Shown here: positions 27,966 to 36,952 of the stretch, piece after piece | How positions within the stretch are numbered: position 1 is the stretch's first letter | How the letters are laid out: every line of letters starts with the position of its first letter | DNA from: Phormidium tenue FACHB-1052 | GTDB taxonomy: Bacteria > Cyanobacteriota > Cyanobacteriia > Phormidesmidales > Phormidesmidaceae | NCBI RefSeq assembly: GCF_014696675.1 | Contig: NZ_JACJQN010000018.1 | Location: forward strand, 62,001-126,000 | DNA: 64,000 bases | Direction of reading: 5' to 3' | Program-made: the position numbers and the translations under genes | The notes under the pieces: generated by a model | The model's input: only the letters and a program-made list of their open reading frames with translations | Told to the model about the DNA's origin: nothing | The model's database searches: none

Positions 27966-28018
27966 TTTACATCTACCTTAAGGCGTAATCTTAATCTATT
28001 CCTCAAGGGAGATGTAAA
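27966..28018. other. Imperfect hairpin upstream of a 93-codon gene
   Basis: TTTACATCT (27966-27974) pairs with AGATGTAAA (28010-28018). After one mismatch, CCTT (27976-27979) pairs with AAGG (28005-28008). The structure ends 21 bp before the ATG at 28040, so it could lie in the leader and affect translation. This is inferred from sequence only. Confidence 0.4.
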
Positions 28019-28039
28019 GTCGCTTGATAGAGCTGCTAT

Positions 28040-28321
28040 ATGAATGACACCTGGCTTTCGGATTACGTTATCTACTCTGAACGAGCAGGGCAAGGCTATG
28101 CCCGCCGGGCCTGTCGCCCCTTAGAGTCCCACATTAAAAAGATGCTGGGGCTGCCGATTAGCGAGGTTTCTATTCAGGCAGAAATCAAATATCTCAATCT
28201 CGTAGAGGGCGGCGCGACCTGTGAGTGCCCGGCCTGTAAGCTCAGAGCCCCAGGCAGTGCTGGCATCTTCTGGGCCGTCACTCGGAAGGACGTTTTGGAA
28301 GAAGTCTCTGGAGTAGAGTAA
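28040..28321 (+). CDS. Small hypothetical protein with CxCxxC cluster
   Basis: The protein has 93 residues and I do not recognise it. It is soluble, starts MNDTWLSDYVIYSERAGQG, and has a CECPACKL cluster near 67-74 that could bind a metal, plus one further Cys near 25. There is no clear Shine-Dalgarno sequence; the ATG is the first in frame after an upstream hairpin. It is followed by a perfect hairpin shared with the convergent cysC gene. Its frame and composition look like a real gene but homologues were not checked. Confidence 0.55.
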   Translation: MNDTWLSDYVIYSERAGQGYARRACRPLESHIKKMLGLPISEVSIQAEIKYLNLVEGGATCECPACKLRAPGSAGIFWAVTRKDVLEEVSGVE

Positions 28322-28384
28322 ATCAAATCTCTGCCAGGGAAGCAAATTTCCTCCAAAGGCTTGATGCCGCACTGGTCAACTCTC

Positions 28385-28418
28385 GATGCCCACTATTTTT
28401 CACGAAATAGTGGGCATC
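28385..28418. terminator. Bidirectional hairpin between convergent genes
   Basis: GATGCCCACTATTT (28385-28398) pairs perfectly with AAATAGTGGGCATC (28405-28418) around a 6-nt loop. It sits between the convergent 93-codon gene and cysC. There is no long U-tract, so factor-independent termination is only likely, not certain. Confidence 0.6.
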
Positions 28419-28441
28419 ACGGCTACAACGCTAGAGAGCGA

Positions 28442-28993
28442 CTAGACCACCGCTGCCGCCGCTAGGTAGCCCATGGCTTCAAGCTTGTCGATCACCTGGG
28501 CCACGCTCTCTTCGACCGATTGCTGATCGGTGTGGCAGTGCACCTCGGGGTTGAGGGGCGCTTCGTAGGGGTCGTCAATGCCGGTAAACTGCTTGATTTC
28601 GCCAGCGCGGGCTTTTTTGTAGAGGCCCTTGACGTCGCGGTCTTCGCAGATGTTGAGGGGGGCATCGACAAAGACTTCGACAAAGTCACCGATGCGATCG
28701 CGCACCGTATCCCGCGCTTCGCGATAGGGCGAAATGGCCGACACCAGCACCACCACACCGTTGCGGGTGAGCAGGTGCGCCACAAAGCCAATGCGGCGAA
28801 TATTTTCGTCCCGGTCTTCTTTGCTAAAACCCAGGCCCTTAGTGAGGTTAGTGCGCACAATGTCGCCATCGAGCACCTCTAGCTGGCAACCCCGCTGGCG
28901 CAGTTCGGCCTCCAGAGCCCGAGCAATGGTCGATTTACCCGACCCGCTCAACCCCGTAAACCAGATCGTTACTCCACGCTGCGCTGTCGCCAT
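28442..28993 (-). CDS. cysC: Adenylyl-sulfate (APS) kinase
   Basis: The protein has 183 residues, the usual length. It phosphorylates adenosine 5'-phosphosulfate with ATP to give PAPS in sulfate assimilation, in the cytosol. The Walker A is GLSGSGKS (14-21). Further family signatures are [25 protein letters not shown], the strand [14 protein letters not shown] and the lid [20 protein letters not shown]. It stands alone with no ATP sulfurylase or PAPS reductase gene nearby, which is common in cyanobacteria. Confidence 0.96.
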   Translation of the reverse strand: MATAQRGVTIWFTGLSGSGKSTIARALEAELRQRGCQLEVLDGDIVRTNLTKGLGFSKEDRDENIRRIGFVAHLLTRNGVVVLVSAISPYREARDTVRDRIGDFVEVFVDAPLNICEDRDVKGLYKKARAGEIKQFTGIDDPYEAPLNPEVHCHTDQQSVEESVAQVIDKLEAMGYLAAAAVV

Positions 28994-29047
28994 TGGCCCA
29001 TTCCGTAAACTGCTCTATAAATTAAACCACTTACTGGCCCATCCCTC

Positions 29048-29992
29048 TCACTGGCCACCGACCTTGGCCGTGAGCTTTTTCTGCCCCTTGCGGCTGCCGA
29101 ATTGGTGAGCGTAGACGTAGGTAAACTCGCCCCCCAAGAAGAAAATTTGGCTGGTGAGGTAAATCCACAACATCAGCACCATCACCCCGCCCACCACCCC
29201 GTAGGAGCGAAACTGGCTGCCCAGGCTAATCACACTGTTGCTGATTAACTGCTGCAAAATTAGCCAGAGAATGGCGGTGAGCAGTGCCCCCAGCCACACG
29301 TCTCGCCAGGCGACACGGGTGCTGGGCAGGGTTTTGTAGAGCACCATCACTACCAGGGTCAGCGTCACGAAGGAGATGCCCAGCCGCAGCCACGACAGCA
29401 GCTGCACCTGATCGATCGCCAGCACCGTCACCCACTCGTTCACCCCTTCCAAAATCTTGGTGATGGTGTCGATAGCAATGTTGGAAAGCAACGACACAAA
29501 AATCAAGCTGGTGGCCCCAATCACCAGCAAAAACGCCAGAAACCGCCGCCATAAAAAGATAAACGCCACTTCTCCCACGCCGTCGAAGCGGTGGTGGCTG
29601 GGCTTGGTGTGCCAAATTTTATCGAAGGAGCGGCTGAGCGCCCCAAAAAAACCGCTGGAGGTAAACAGCAAAATGCCGAAACCGACAATGCTGGCACTGG
29701 TGCTGCCGTTGTGAAATTCTGTGAGGGTGGTCTGCACCAGGGGAAAGGCGTCGGGGGGCAGGGTCTCTTGGGCAAAGTGGAGCACGGCGTTATAGGCATC
29801 GGTGCTGGGGCCAATCAGAAAGCCCACAATACTCAACGACACCAAAATCATTGGGAACATGGAAAACAGGGCGTAGTAGGCAAGGGCAGCCCCCATCTCA
29901 AGGCAATCATCTTGCTGCCACTTCATCAGGGTGCGGCCAATCAGCTTGGTCCACGCTGACTGCCCCACTCGATATTTAAAGAAATCGAGCAT
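29048..29992 (-). CDS. YihY/BrkB family inner-membrane protein
   Basis: The protein has 314 residues from ATG 29992. Six or so hydrophobic segments are seen, with the family signature ALAYYALFSMFPMILV near the N-terminus, GFFGALSRSFDKIWH in the middle and GGVMVLMLWIYLTSQIFFLG near the end. The family was once called ribonuclease BN, a misnomer; its function is not settled, and roles in envelope lipid or exopolysaccharide transport have been suggested. A longer start at 30070 adds 26 mostly basic residues and cannot be excluded. Confidence 0.88.
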   Translation of the reverse strand: MLDFFKYRVGQSAWTKLIGRTLMKWQQDDCLEMGAALAYYALFSMFPMILVSLSIVGFLIGPSTDAYNAVLHFAQETLPPDAFPLVQTTLTEFHNGSTSASIVGFGILLFTSSGFFGALSRSFDKIWHTKPSHHRFDGVGEVAFIFLWRRFLAFLLVIGATSLIFVSLLSNIAIDTITKILEGVNEWVTVLAIDQVQLLSWLRLGISFVTLTLVVMVLYKTLPSTRVAWRDVWLGALLTAILWLILQQLISNSVISLGSQFRSYGVVGGVMVLMLWIYLTSQIFFLGGEFTYVYAHQFGSRKGQKKLTAKVGGQ

Positions 29993-30355
29993 AGCCGCGC
30001 TGTTGATCCATTGGTGTGCCAGTGACCATGCGCGTCGCCAATGCTCTAACCGCGCCCGTTGTCTCCTCATTCTACCGACCCTATTTGTTCGCTAGAGGGT
30101 TGTGCCAGCTACCTAGAGTGGCATAAAACCCAAAAAGTAGAGCACCGAAGGACAAAATTACTCGGTTTAGGGGCAATTCTCTTTCAGAGGGGCTTTCCTT
30201 CGAAATGTTTCATGAACGCCAACGCCTATAGGCCGCTAGGGCTTTAGCTCCCAGCTCTACAGCTCCATGCTGTCAAATCACTGATGCTAAAGACGATCTA
30301 CTGTGGCAGTTTCTCCTCTATTACAAGCAGTGCAAGGCCTCTACAGAAAAAAAAG

Positions 30356-30505
30356 AGCGTTGCTGAATTGAGGAATGAATCTGCAAAAGCAACAGTTGCT
30401 GCATCGCCCCCCAACCCCCCCAAGTTTGGGGGGCTTTGAAGTCGTCCGGTTCCCCCCAGAATTGGGGGGCTAGGGGGGCAAATCATACCGTTGATCAGCA
30501 ACGCC
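30356..30505. mobile_element. 150-bp MITE-like element, copy 2, with 8-bp target duplication
   Basis: It starts AGCGTTGCTGA and ends TCAGCAACGCC, so one terminal base differs from copy 1 at 23458-23606. The flanks AAAAAAAG (30348-30355 and 30506-30513) form a perfect 8-bp target duplication. By eye the sequence is over 90% identical to copy 1, including the internal C/G-run hairpins. Both copies are in the same orientation. It carries no transposase. Confidence 0.88.
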
Positions 30506-30596
30506 AAAAAAAGAGCTGCACAAATTAGCCCCACCGCACTTAGGTATCGGGAGGGTTGTAAAGACATGGCTGCTCTATGGATTGCTTGGGCTGGCG

Positions 30597-30824
30597 TCAG
30601 TTCGCCGATACTTTGACGCTGACTGATTCGCGCTTGGGGGCAGGGGCGACGAGATGGGGGGCGATCGCCTGCATAGGGGCAACCTGAGGAGCCGTGGTGG
30701 TCACGTTCTGGGTGGCTTCGGCTTCATCCATTTGGTCGCAGAGGGCTTTGGATAGGGCCATAGCAGCGTAGATGCCCGCCAAATAAAGCACAATATCAAA
30801 CGCTCCAAAGTACAGATGGAACAT
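30597..30824 (-). CDS. Small membrane protein, hypothetical
   Basis: The protein has 75 residues: one hydrophobic segment at about 3-24 (YFGAFDIVLYLAGIYAAMAL), then an Ala/Pro/Thr-rich tail ending in basic residues. A perfect AGGAGG lies 9 nt before the ATG, which strongly supports translation. I do not recognise a family. It may be a small thylakoid or plasma-membrane protein. Confidence 0.65.
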   Translation of the reverse strand: MFHLYFGAFDIVLYLAGIYAAMALSKALCDQMDEAEATQNVTTTAPQVAPMQAIAPHLVAPAPKRESVSVKVSAN

Positions 30825-31027
30825 GAGCCTAGCCCTCCTAGCGCATAAGGTTATTGCCGATACTACCCCATCCTTTATCAGGGTTCCAAGGGGGCAAAGT
30901 AACGGCGCTGCCTAAAAGCCCCAATCAGTGGGCAGATTTTGATGAGGAAAACTGGCTAGAAGTACAGAGCTGCTGCTGAGAGTTCAGCCAAGGGACGTTA
31001 TATAACCCTCGAAATGAGACAGAGGCT

Positions 31028-31840
31028 TCAGTTGCCCCAAAATTGGCGAAAATCTTCGTCCTGGTCGCTGAGCTGTGCCCAGGGGGCACCCCACTGCCCC
31101 ACAATCTCCGCTAGACGGGCGCAGGCGGGGCGCTCGGTGGCGTAGTGGCCGGCATCGATCAGCACTAGTTTGCGATCGCGCCCTTCCTGAAACTGGTGAA
31201 ACTTGCAGTCGGAGGTCAGGTACGCCTGCGCCCCAGTTTTGGCTACCGCTCCCATAAAGCTGGCCCCACTGCCCCCCAGCACCGCCACCCGGTCGATAGT
31301 TTGTTCCAGGTCAGCGGCGGGAGAATAGATTAGGCGCGGCGGTGAGAGCTTAGCTTGAATGAGATCGAGCAGCCCTTGCAAACTGAGGGCGGGGTTGAGG
31401 TTACCCACACGCCCGTAGCCAAGGCCGGGCTGGGTGAGCACTACGGGTTCAGAATTTTGCAGGTGCAGCACTTGGGCTAGCAGGTCGGCGGTGCCGTCTT
31501 GTACCTGGTCAAAGTTGGTGTGGGCAGTGTAGATGCCAATGTTGTGGGCGATCGCCAGTTGCACCATTTCCCCCACCGGGTCGCCCTGGGTGACGCGCTT
31601 CAGCGGGCTAAAGATCAGCGGATGGTGGGCCAAAATCAGGTTCACGCCCACGCCCTGCTGGCGGAGTTTGAGGGCTTCGGCCATCACCGCTAGCGTTGGG
31701 GTGAGGCATACCAGCACGTGGGCCGGTTCGTCGAGCAGGCCGGGCTGCACCTGCCAGCCGCAGTTGTCCCAGTCTTCTTGCCAGGCGGGGTTGGCCCAGG
31801 CTTCGAGTTTAGAGATCAGATCTGCGATCGCAAGGGCCAT
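31028..31840 (-). CDS. Nif3-like dinuclear metal-binding protein
   Basis: The protein has 270 residues. The signatures are NILAHHPLIFSPLKRV (rendered LILAHHPLIFSPL here) with metal-binding histidines, IGIYTAHTNFDQV, the GGSGASFMG loop and YLTSDCKFHQFQEG, with a C-terminal LIDAGHYATERPACARL. Members form toroidal hexamers with a two-metal site and are often annotated GTP cyclohydrolase 1 type 2/NIF3; the physiological substrate is unclear. The ATG at 31840 is preferred over a GTG at 31849. Confidence 0.93.
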   Translation of the reverse strand: MALAIADLISKLEAWANPAWQEDWDNCGWQVQPGLLDEPAHVLVCLTPTLAVMAEALKLRQQGVGVNLILAHHPLIFSPLKRVTQGDPVGEMVQLAIAHNIGIYTAHTNFDQVQDGTADLLAQVLHLQNSEPVVLTQPGLGYGRVGNLNPALSLQGLLDLIQAKLSPPRLIYSPAADLEQTIDRVAVLGGSGASFMGAVAKTGAQAYLTSDCKFHQFQEGRDRKLVLIDAGHYATERPACARLAEIVGQWGAPWAQLSDQDEDFRQFWGN

Positions 31841-31941
31841 AAAAAACACCGCTGACCGGGGTAGCCAGCTCCAGGAGAAAACCCTCCTAGTCTACCGTGC
31901 TACCCCTGACCAACGGCGTCAGGAAGGTCTGTTGAGTGGGG

Positions 31942-32289
31942 TTACTTGGTCATATTGCTCAAGGCATTTTTGATTTTATCGATGGGCGAAGTGGCCTGAC
32001 CAGAGTTCGCGGGGTTGTTCATCTGGTTGACATCGGCATTTTTCTGCACTTCGTTTAGCCCTTGGTTGGCTCGGTCGATCATCTTGTCGCCATCGAGGGC
32101 GTTCTCAGGCTGCACCGCTTTTTCAGCTTCGTTGTAAATGCCATTGAGTGGGGCCGTGCCCTGGTCGGGGCTGCTCGGGGTGCTGCTGTTAGCCATCGCG
32201 GGGGCAGCGGTCAGCAACACCAGCATGCAGGAAAGGGCGATCGCAACGTTGCGTGCCCAGCCCATAGCCGCAGCAAAAAAGGTATTCAT
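31942..32289 (-). CDS. Small secreted protein, hypothetical
   Basis: The protein has 115 residues with a clear signal peptide: hydrophobic core VAIALSCMLVLLTAAP and a signal peptidase I site after AMA (AAPAMA-NS). The mature part is polar, helical and Asn/Gln/Asp-rich (MIDRANQGLNEVQKNADVNQ), so it is probably periplasmic or thylakoid-lumenal. It has some resemblance to small low-temperature-induced cyanobacterial proteins, but the similarity is too loose to name it. GGAG 6 nt before the ATG supports the start. Confidence 0.7.
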   Translation of the reverse strand: MNTFFAAAMGWARNVAIALSCMLVLLTAAPAMANSSTPSSPDQGTAPLNGIYNEAEKAVQPENALDGDKMIDRANQGLNEVQKNADVNQMNNPANSGQATSPIDKIKNALSNMTK

Positions 32290-32484
32290 GGTCGGTCTCC
32301 AAAATCGGGTAGGAAAACTTATTTCGGCGACCTGGTGATTCCGGTCGCATCACCACTCGCCAAAGCTCCCTATTCATAGCGATTTGGCTACCCCAACCGA
32401 ATCGTCCCGCAGACAGAGGTAAGGGGTAGAGATTAGAGCGTCGGCACTCCATCTTTAGGTAGAGACAGAGCGCCCCAGGCTGCT

Positions 32485-34395
32485 TTAGCCCGCTTTAACC
32501 AAGAACTTCTCTGGAATTTGGGTGTATTCGCTGACAATTTGGCGAAACTCTTCGCCGTCCACGGTTTCACGCTCCAGCAGCACGTCCACCAGGTGATCCA
32601 TCAAGACGCGGTGCTCGCGCAGCAGGCTGCGGGCGCGATCGAGGCAGGTGAGGGCAATACCGCGCACCTGGGCGTCGATCTTGCTGGCCATTTCCTCCGA
32701 CACCTCGCTGCGGGGCATCAAGTTGCGGCCCAAAAACACCTGGTTGTCCATGCTTTCGAGGGCCACAGGGCCAAGCTCAGACATGCCGTAGAGGGTGACC
32801 ATCTGGCGGGCCAGGTTGCTCACCTGCTGAATGTCGCCGCTGGCTCCGGTGGTGGTTTCGTCGTCGCCAAACACTTCGGCCTCGGCGGCAAAGCCCCCCA
32901 GGGCCACGGTGATGCGATCGATCAACCAGTTGCGGGTGTAGAGGCCGCTGTCGATGATGTCTTCGTTGGGCAGCGACTGGGTAAAGCCCTCAATGCCGCC
33001 CGATCGCGGAATAATCGTCACCTTGTTCAGCTCGTCGGAGTGGGTCAGCAGGGTGGTGAGCAGGGCGTGGCCGACCTCGTGGTAGGCGGTCATGCGCTTG
33101 CGGCTGCTGTCGAGCAGGGGAGTGAGGCTGAGGCCAATGGTGATGCGATCGATCGCGTCTTCAATCTCGGTCATGCCCATCGACTCTTTGCGACGGCGGG
33201 CGGTGAGAATGGCCGCCTCATTGAGCAAGTTGGCCAGCTCAGCCCCAGAAAAGCCAGGGGTGCGCCGCGCTACTGCCGCCAGGGAAACCTCCGGCTCAAT
33301 TTTTTTGTTGCGGGCGTGGACTTCTAGAATTGACAGCCGCCCTTTGTAGGTGGGCAGGTCAACTACCACCTGACGGTCAAAGCGGCCCGGACGCAGCAGC
33401 GCCAGGTCGAGCACATCCACCCGGTTGGTGGCGGCAATCACGATGATGCCGCTGTTGCCCTCAAAGCCATCCATCTCGGTGAGCAACTGGTTGAGGGTTT
33501 GCTCGCGCTCGTCGTTGCCGCCACCGATACCTGCGCCCCGCTGGCGACCCACGGCATCAATTTCGTCGATAAACACAATGCAGGGGGCATTCTCTTTGGC
33601 CTTGCGGAACAGGTCGCGCACCCGCGATGCGCCCACACCCACAAACATTTCGACAAATTCAGAACCCGAAATGCTGAAGAAGGGGACGGCGGCCTCGCCC
33701 GCGATCGCCTTGGCCAGCAGCGTCTTACCCGTACCGGGCTGACCAATCAGCAGCACCCCCTTGGGAATGCGGGCTCCAATGGCGGTAAATTTCTCCGGGC
33801 TCTTGAGGAAGGTGACCACCTCTTGCAGTTCTTCCTTGGCCTCTTCGATACCGGCCACATCGTCAAACACGACGCCGGTTTTGGCCTCCATCTGAAAGCG
33901 GGCTTTCGACTTGCCAAAGCTCATGGCGTTGCCTGCCCCCGCCGCCGATCGCCGCAGCAGCAGCAGCAGCCCAAAAATCAGAATCAGCGCCAGCAGCGAG
34001 TTGGTAGCCAACCAGGCCAGCGCACCGCTGCTCGACGAGTCGCGAATTTCTACATCGACATCGTTGGCGCGCAGGCGGCGAATCAGCTCGGCGTTGCGCT
34101 CTCCGGCAAACAGTGCCACCTGTTCGGGTTCAGCGTCTTCGGCAGCCCCCTCTAGGGTGACGTAGGCAATGCCTCGGGTTTCGTCTAGGTCAACCTGTTC
34201 AACCTGGCCCTGCTCAATTTTTTCTAAAAACTGCCCATAGGTCAGCCCTTCCGGCTCGCCCTCGGCCTGGGCCAGAGCGGGGGGCAGCGGCATCAGGGTT
34301 TGCAGCAAAAACCAGCCAATGGTCATGACACCCGTGGCGGTTGCGCCAGTGCGGGGGCGGAGGGCAGCCTGCTTACCAGGAAAACGTAGGGTCAT
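32485..34395 (-). CDS. ftsH: ATP-dependent zinc metalloprotease FtsH
   Basis: The protein has 636 residues. A hydrophobic N-terminal segment (24-43) and a second at 125-147 place the short N-terminal domain on the far side of the membrane and the AAA-protease in the cytosol or stroma-equivalent side. The Walker A is GQPGTGKT (218-225), the Walker B is IVFIDEID, and the second region of homology ends LRPGRFDRQ. The zinc site is HEVGH (439-443). Thylakoid FtsH hexamers degrade damaged photosystem II D1 and misassembled membrane proteins. The core most resembles cyanobacterial FtsH2/FtsH4 ([17 protein letters not shown]), but I cannot assign which paralogue. In Walker A, Gln replaces the usual Pro of GPPGTGKT, which is not expected to abolish ATP binding. 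Confidence 0.95.
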   Translation of the reverse strand: MTLRFPGKQAALRPRTGATATGVMTIGWFLLQTLMPLPPALAQAEGEPEGLTYGQFLEKIEQGQVEQVDLDETRGIAYVTLEGAAEDAEPEQVALFAGERNAELIRRLRANDVDVEIRDSSSSGALAWLATNSLLALILIFGLLLLLRRSAAGAGNAMSFGKSKARFQMEAKTGVVFDDVAGIEEAKEELQEVVTFLKSPEKFTAIGARIPKGVLLIGQPGTGKTLLAKAIAGEAAVPFFSISGSEFVEMFVGVGASRVRDLFRKAKENAPCIVFIDEIDAVGRQRGAGIGGGNDEREQTLNQLLTEMDGFEGNSGIIVIAATNRVDVLDLALLRPGRFDRQVVVDLPTYKGRLSILEVHARNKKIEPEVSLAAVARRTPGFSGAELANLLNEAAILTARRRKESMGMTEIEDAIDRITIGLSLTPLLDSSRKRMTAYHEVGHALLTTLLTHSDELNKVTIIPRSGGIEGFTQSLPNEDIIDSGLYTRNWLIDRITVALGGFAAEAEVFGDDETTTGASGDIQQVSNLARQMVTLYGMSELGPVALESMDNQVFLGRNLMPRSEVSEEMASKIDAQVRGIALTCLDRARSLLREHRVLMDHLVDVLLERETVDGEEFRQIVSEYTQIPEKFLVKAG

Positions 34396-34505
34396 AGACG
34401 GTTTAACTCAGCGAAACTTTACCCGACGCTAGTATCGCCAGATACCGGATGGGCTGTTCACTAGTCTAACCCTCTCGTCTTGAAATGACCGCCCAGCATG
34501 GATAC

Positions 34506-34542
34506 CTTTTGCCCCACGAATTAAATATTCGTGGGGCAAAAG
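34506..34542. repeat. Perfect 16-bp-stem palindrome between ftsH and tRNA-Asp
   Basis: CTTTTGCCCCACGAAT (34506-34521) pairs with ATTCGTGGGGCAAAAG (34527-34542) around TAAAT. The T-run is on the 5' side and the A-run on the 3' side on either strand, the opposite of an intrinsic terminator, so it may be a repeat element, a processing signal for the tRNA transcript, or a protein-binding site. Confidence 0.6.
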
Positions 34543-34559
34543 AATTACTTGAACTAGAA

Positions 34560-34633
34560 CGGGCCTGACGGGATTCGAACCCGCAACTTCCGCCGTGACA
34601 GGGCGGTGCTCTAACCAGTTGAACTACAGGCCC
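34560..34633 (-). tRNA. tRNA-Asp (GTC)
   Basis: A 74-nt cloverleaf on the minus strand: acceptor GGGCCTG/CAGGCCC with discriminator G; D arm with AGTTCAACTGGTTAGAGC; anticodon stem-loop CCGCC-CTGTCAC-GGCGG giving anticodon GTC; T arm GCGGGTTCGAATCCCGT. The 3' CCA is not encoded. Confidence 0.97.
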
Positions 34634-34719
34634 ATGGCTTAGGCAATTTCTATAGTGCGGCCTGGTGGGGCTTTTGTCAAACGACTAGCGAGAATTTCTA
34701 AAATTTTCTTTGAACTCGG

Positions 34720-35007
34720 TTATTCCAAGAACTGAATCACCGTCACCGTGGGGGTGGATAGGTGGTCGTAGCGGCTGGCGGTGGCTTCGATCTGGCGCAG
34801 CTGCCCCAGGGCCAAACTACAGGGCATGCCGTACTTGGCCTGCACGCGATCGCTGGCGATGGTCAGGGCGGTGCGCGATCGCTCCACAAAATCGGTCAGG
34901 GGGTAGCTGGTGGCGGGGCTAAAGTAGTCCTTCACGACGAGCGAGGGGGAGTAGCAGGTGTCTTGGTTGCCGTCGGGCCACTGGATTTGGAAGCGAATTT
35001 CGGGCAT
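34720..35007 (-). CDS. MSMEG_0570 family nitrogen starvation response protein
   Basis: The protein has 95 residues. The start MPEIRFQIQWPDGNQDTCYS, the block YPLTDFVERSRTALTIASDRV and the Cys-containing QAKYGMPCSLALGQL fit the MSMEG_0570 family (TIGR04042 type), short proteins associated with a nitrogen-starvation gene set first noted in mycobacteria and also found in cyanobacteria. Its biochemical role is unknown. The usual cluster partners (radical SAM, nitrilase, acetyltransferase, flavoprotein) are not seen next to it, so it is an orphan here. It lies directly downstream, in the same direction, of the peptide-binding lipoprotein gene, 109 bp away. Confidence 0.78.
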   Translation of the reverse strand: MPEIRFQIQWPDGNQDTCYSPSLVVKDYFSPATSYPLTDFVERSRTALTIASDRVQAKYGMPCSLALGQLRQIEATASRYDHLSTPTVTVIQFLE

Positions 35008-35116
35008 GGGTAGGGGGTAAGGGGTGGATGGGTAGGGAGGGAGCGACGGATTTTCAAAGGCAGAGATGGGTGGTCAGCGGTTTTTACTCATCCACCCATC
35101 CACCCGTCCACTCATC

Positions 35117-36844
35117 CTAAGGTCGCCTCCACTCAGCAATGTTCCAGGTGCTCAGATCCCAGGGGGTGAGGTTGATGCCGGTGAGGCGGTTGCTGACGCC
35201 GGAGGCATCGGCGCGGTGGACGATGGGCATGACGGCGGCATCTTCAATCAGCAAGTCGTTCATTTGAATAAACAGGTCTTGCCGTTCTTCAGGGTCGAGG
35301 GTGGCGGCGGCCTGCTGCCAGAGGGCGTCGTACTCGGGGTTGCAGTAGCGGGCGTAGTTGCTGCCCGACCAGTTGTTGGCCTTTTGAGCCATTTCGGCGC
35401 AGGTGTAGGTCTGCATGTAGGAGCCAGGGTCGGGGTTGGTGTTGCCGGTGGCAAACATTTGCAGGTCGGCGGAGAAGCGCTCAAGGGTTTCGCGGCTGGC
35501 GGGATCGCCCGAGAAATAGACGCTGGCGTCGATGCTTTTTAGCTCGACCCCAATGCCGATCTGCTCCAGGGATTGTTTGACAATCTCCTGGGTTTTCTGG
35601 CGCACGGGGTTGACTGAGGTTTGAAAGACCAACTGCATTTCTTGATCGTCTTTGTCGCGGGTGCCGTTGTTGTTGCTATCGACCCAGCCTGCGGCGTCGA
35701 GCAGGGCGGCGGCGGCTTCGGGGTCGTAGTCGTAGCTGGTGTTGGACGAGGCAAAGGGATCGGGGGCGACTAAAAAATTGGTGGTGGCCTGGCCTGTAGG
35801 GCCGTAGATTTGGGCGGCAATAGTGTCGCGATCGAGGGCCAGATTAATGGCCTGGCGCACCAGGCGATCGCTCAAGAAGGGGTGCGGAAACTCGGTGCTA
35901 GAGGTCTCGCCGTCAGCGGTGGCTTGGTTGGGGTCGGTGAAGTTGAAGATGACCCGCTCGACCAGGGAGCCAAAGTTGGCCACTACCTCACCCTGGCCCG
36001 CCGCCTCAAGCTGTTCGAGAATGGCAGCCTCGACCTGGAGGTTGTTGGCGTAATCCACATCCCCGGTTTGCAGCACCGCTCGCGCCGCCGAGGTGGCATC
36101 GCCACCGCCCTTCAGCTCAACGCGGCTAAAGGCGAGTTGGTCGGCGTCGCGGTAGTTGGGGTTGGCCTCAAAGACAATCACATCGCCGGGGGTAAAGCTG
36201 GTGACGCGGTAGGGGCCGGTGCCCACGGGCATGGTGTTGGCGGGGGCCTCGCGACCGTTGGGGCCGTTGTAGTCTTCAAACACATGCTTGGGCAGCACCA
36301 TGCCCTCGGTGCCGGTAAACACCAGATACCAAGCGGGGTTCGGCTCCTTGAAGGTGATCTTCACGGTAGTATCGTCGATCGCCTCTACCCGCTCCACCAG
36401 TTCGTAGGTGCCCGCGTTGACCGTGGCCACCTCGGGGTTGACGATGAACTCGTAGGTAAACGCCACATCCTCGGCGGTGAAGGGGGTGCCGTCTGACCAG
36501 GTGATACCTTCCTTAAGCTTCCAGGTGACAGAGGTGCCGTCGGCGGCGACGCCGCCGTTGTCGAGGGTGGGCTCCTCGGCGGCCAGGAATAGCACCATGT
36601 TGCCCTCAGCATCAAAGCTGGCCAGGGGTTCGAGGGTGATGCGGCTGGCCTCGGAATCTTTGAAGCCGCTGGAAAAGTGGGGGTTGAGAATAGTGGGAGC
36701 CTGCCAGTAGAGTAGCCGCAGGGTGTCGTCAGCGGCGGCGGTGGCTGTATCAGTGCCAGTTTCAGTTTGGGCATTCTCCGGTGCCCGACACCCGCTAAAC
36801 AGCAGCAAACAGAGACTAGCGGCAGCGACGGCACGAACGTTCAT
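35117..36844 (-). CDS. Peptide ABC transporter substrate-binding lipoprotein (family 5)
   Basis: The protein has 575 residues. The signal peptide ends in the lipobox LFSGC, then a Thr/Ala-rich linker. The mature part matches OppA/DppA-type binding proteins: LEPLASFDAEGN, the signature GITWSDGTPFTAEDVAFTYEF, and NLALDRDTIA. It would capture oligopeptides or related solutes in the periplasm. Cognate permease and ATPase genes are not adjacent. ATG 36844 is preferred over TTG 36850. Confidence 0.9.
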   Translation of the reverse strand: MNVRAVAAASLCLLLFSGCRAPENAQTETGTDTATAAADDTLRLLYWQAPTILNPHFSSGFKDSEASRITLEPLASFDAEGNMVLFLAAEEPTLDNGGVAADGTSVTWKLKEGITWSDGTPFTAEDVAFTYEFIVNPEVATVNAGTYELVERVEAIDDTTVKITFKEPNPAWYLVFTGTEGMVLPKHVFEDYNGPNGREAPANTMPVGTGPYRVTSFTPGDVIVFEANPNYRDADQLAFSRVELKGGGDATSAARAVLQTGDVDYANNLQVEAAILEQLEAAGQGEVVANFGSLVERVIFNFTDPNQATADGETSSTEFPHPFLSDRLVRQAINLALDRDTIAAQIYGPTGQATTNFLVAPDPFASSNTSYDYDPEAAAALLDAAGWVDSNNNGTRDKDDQEMQLVFQTSVNPVRQKTQEIVKQSLEQIGIGVELKSIDASVYFSGDPASRETLERFSADLQMFATGNTNPDPGSYMQTYTCAEMAQKANNWSGSNYARYCNPEYDALWQQAAATLDPEERQDLFIQMNDLLIEDAAVMPIVHRADASGVSNRLTGINLTPWDLSTWNIAEWRRP

Positions 36845-36952
36845 GGGCAACTCAGTAGAATTCTGAAGATTGGCGGTTGAGGGTAGGGGTGGGGGGTAGG
36901 GGGTTGGGTTGTACCACGATGACCTGAGCCCTGGTAGTTCGATCCCCAGGCA

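Noticed and set aside
30298-30567. 89-codon frame as a gene
   Set aside because: Most of the frame is the inserted MITE. Without the MITE the frame closes after about 22 codons, so it is not treated as a real gene.
32518-33327. A 269-codon plus-strand frame opposite ftsH
   Set aside because: It lies entirely inside the coding sequence of a certain ftsH gene, and its translation has no recognisable domain. It is a GC-rich shadow frame.
34506-34542. Intrinsic terminator after tRNA-Asp
   Set aside because: The stem is perfect, but the T-run precedes and the A-run follows it on either strand, so no U-tract follows the stem in the transcript.
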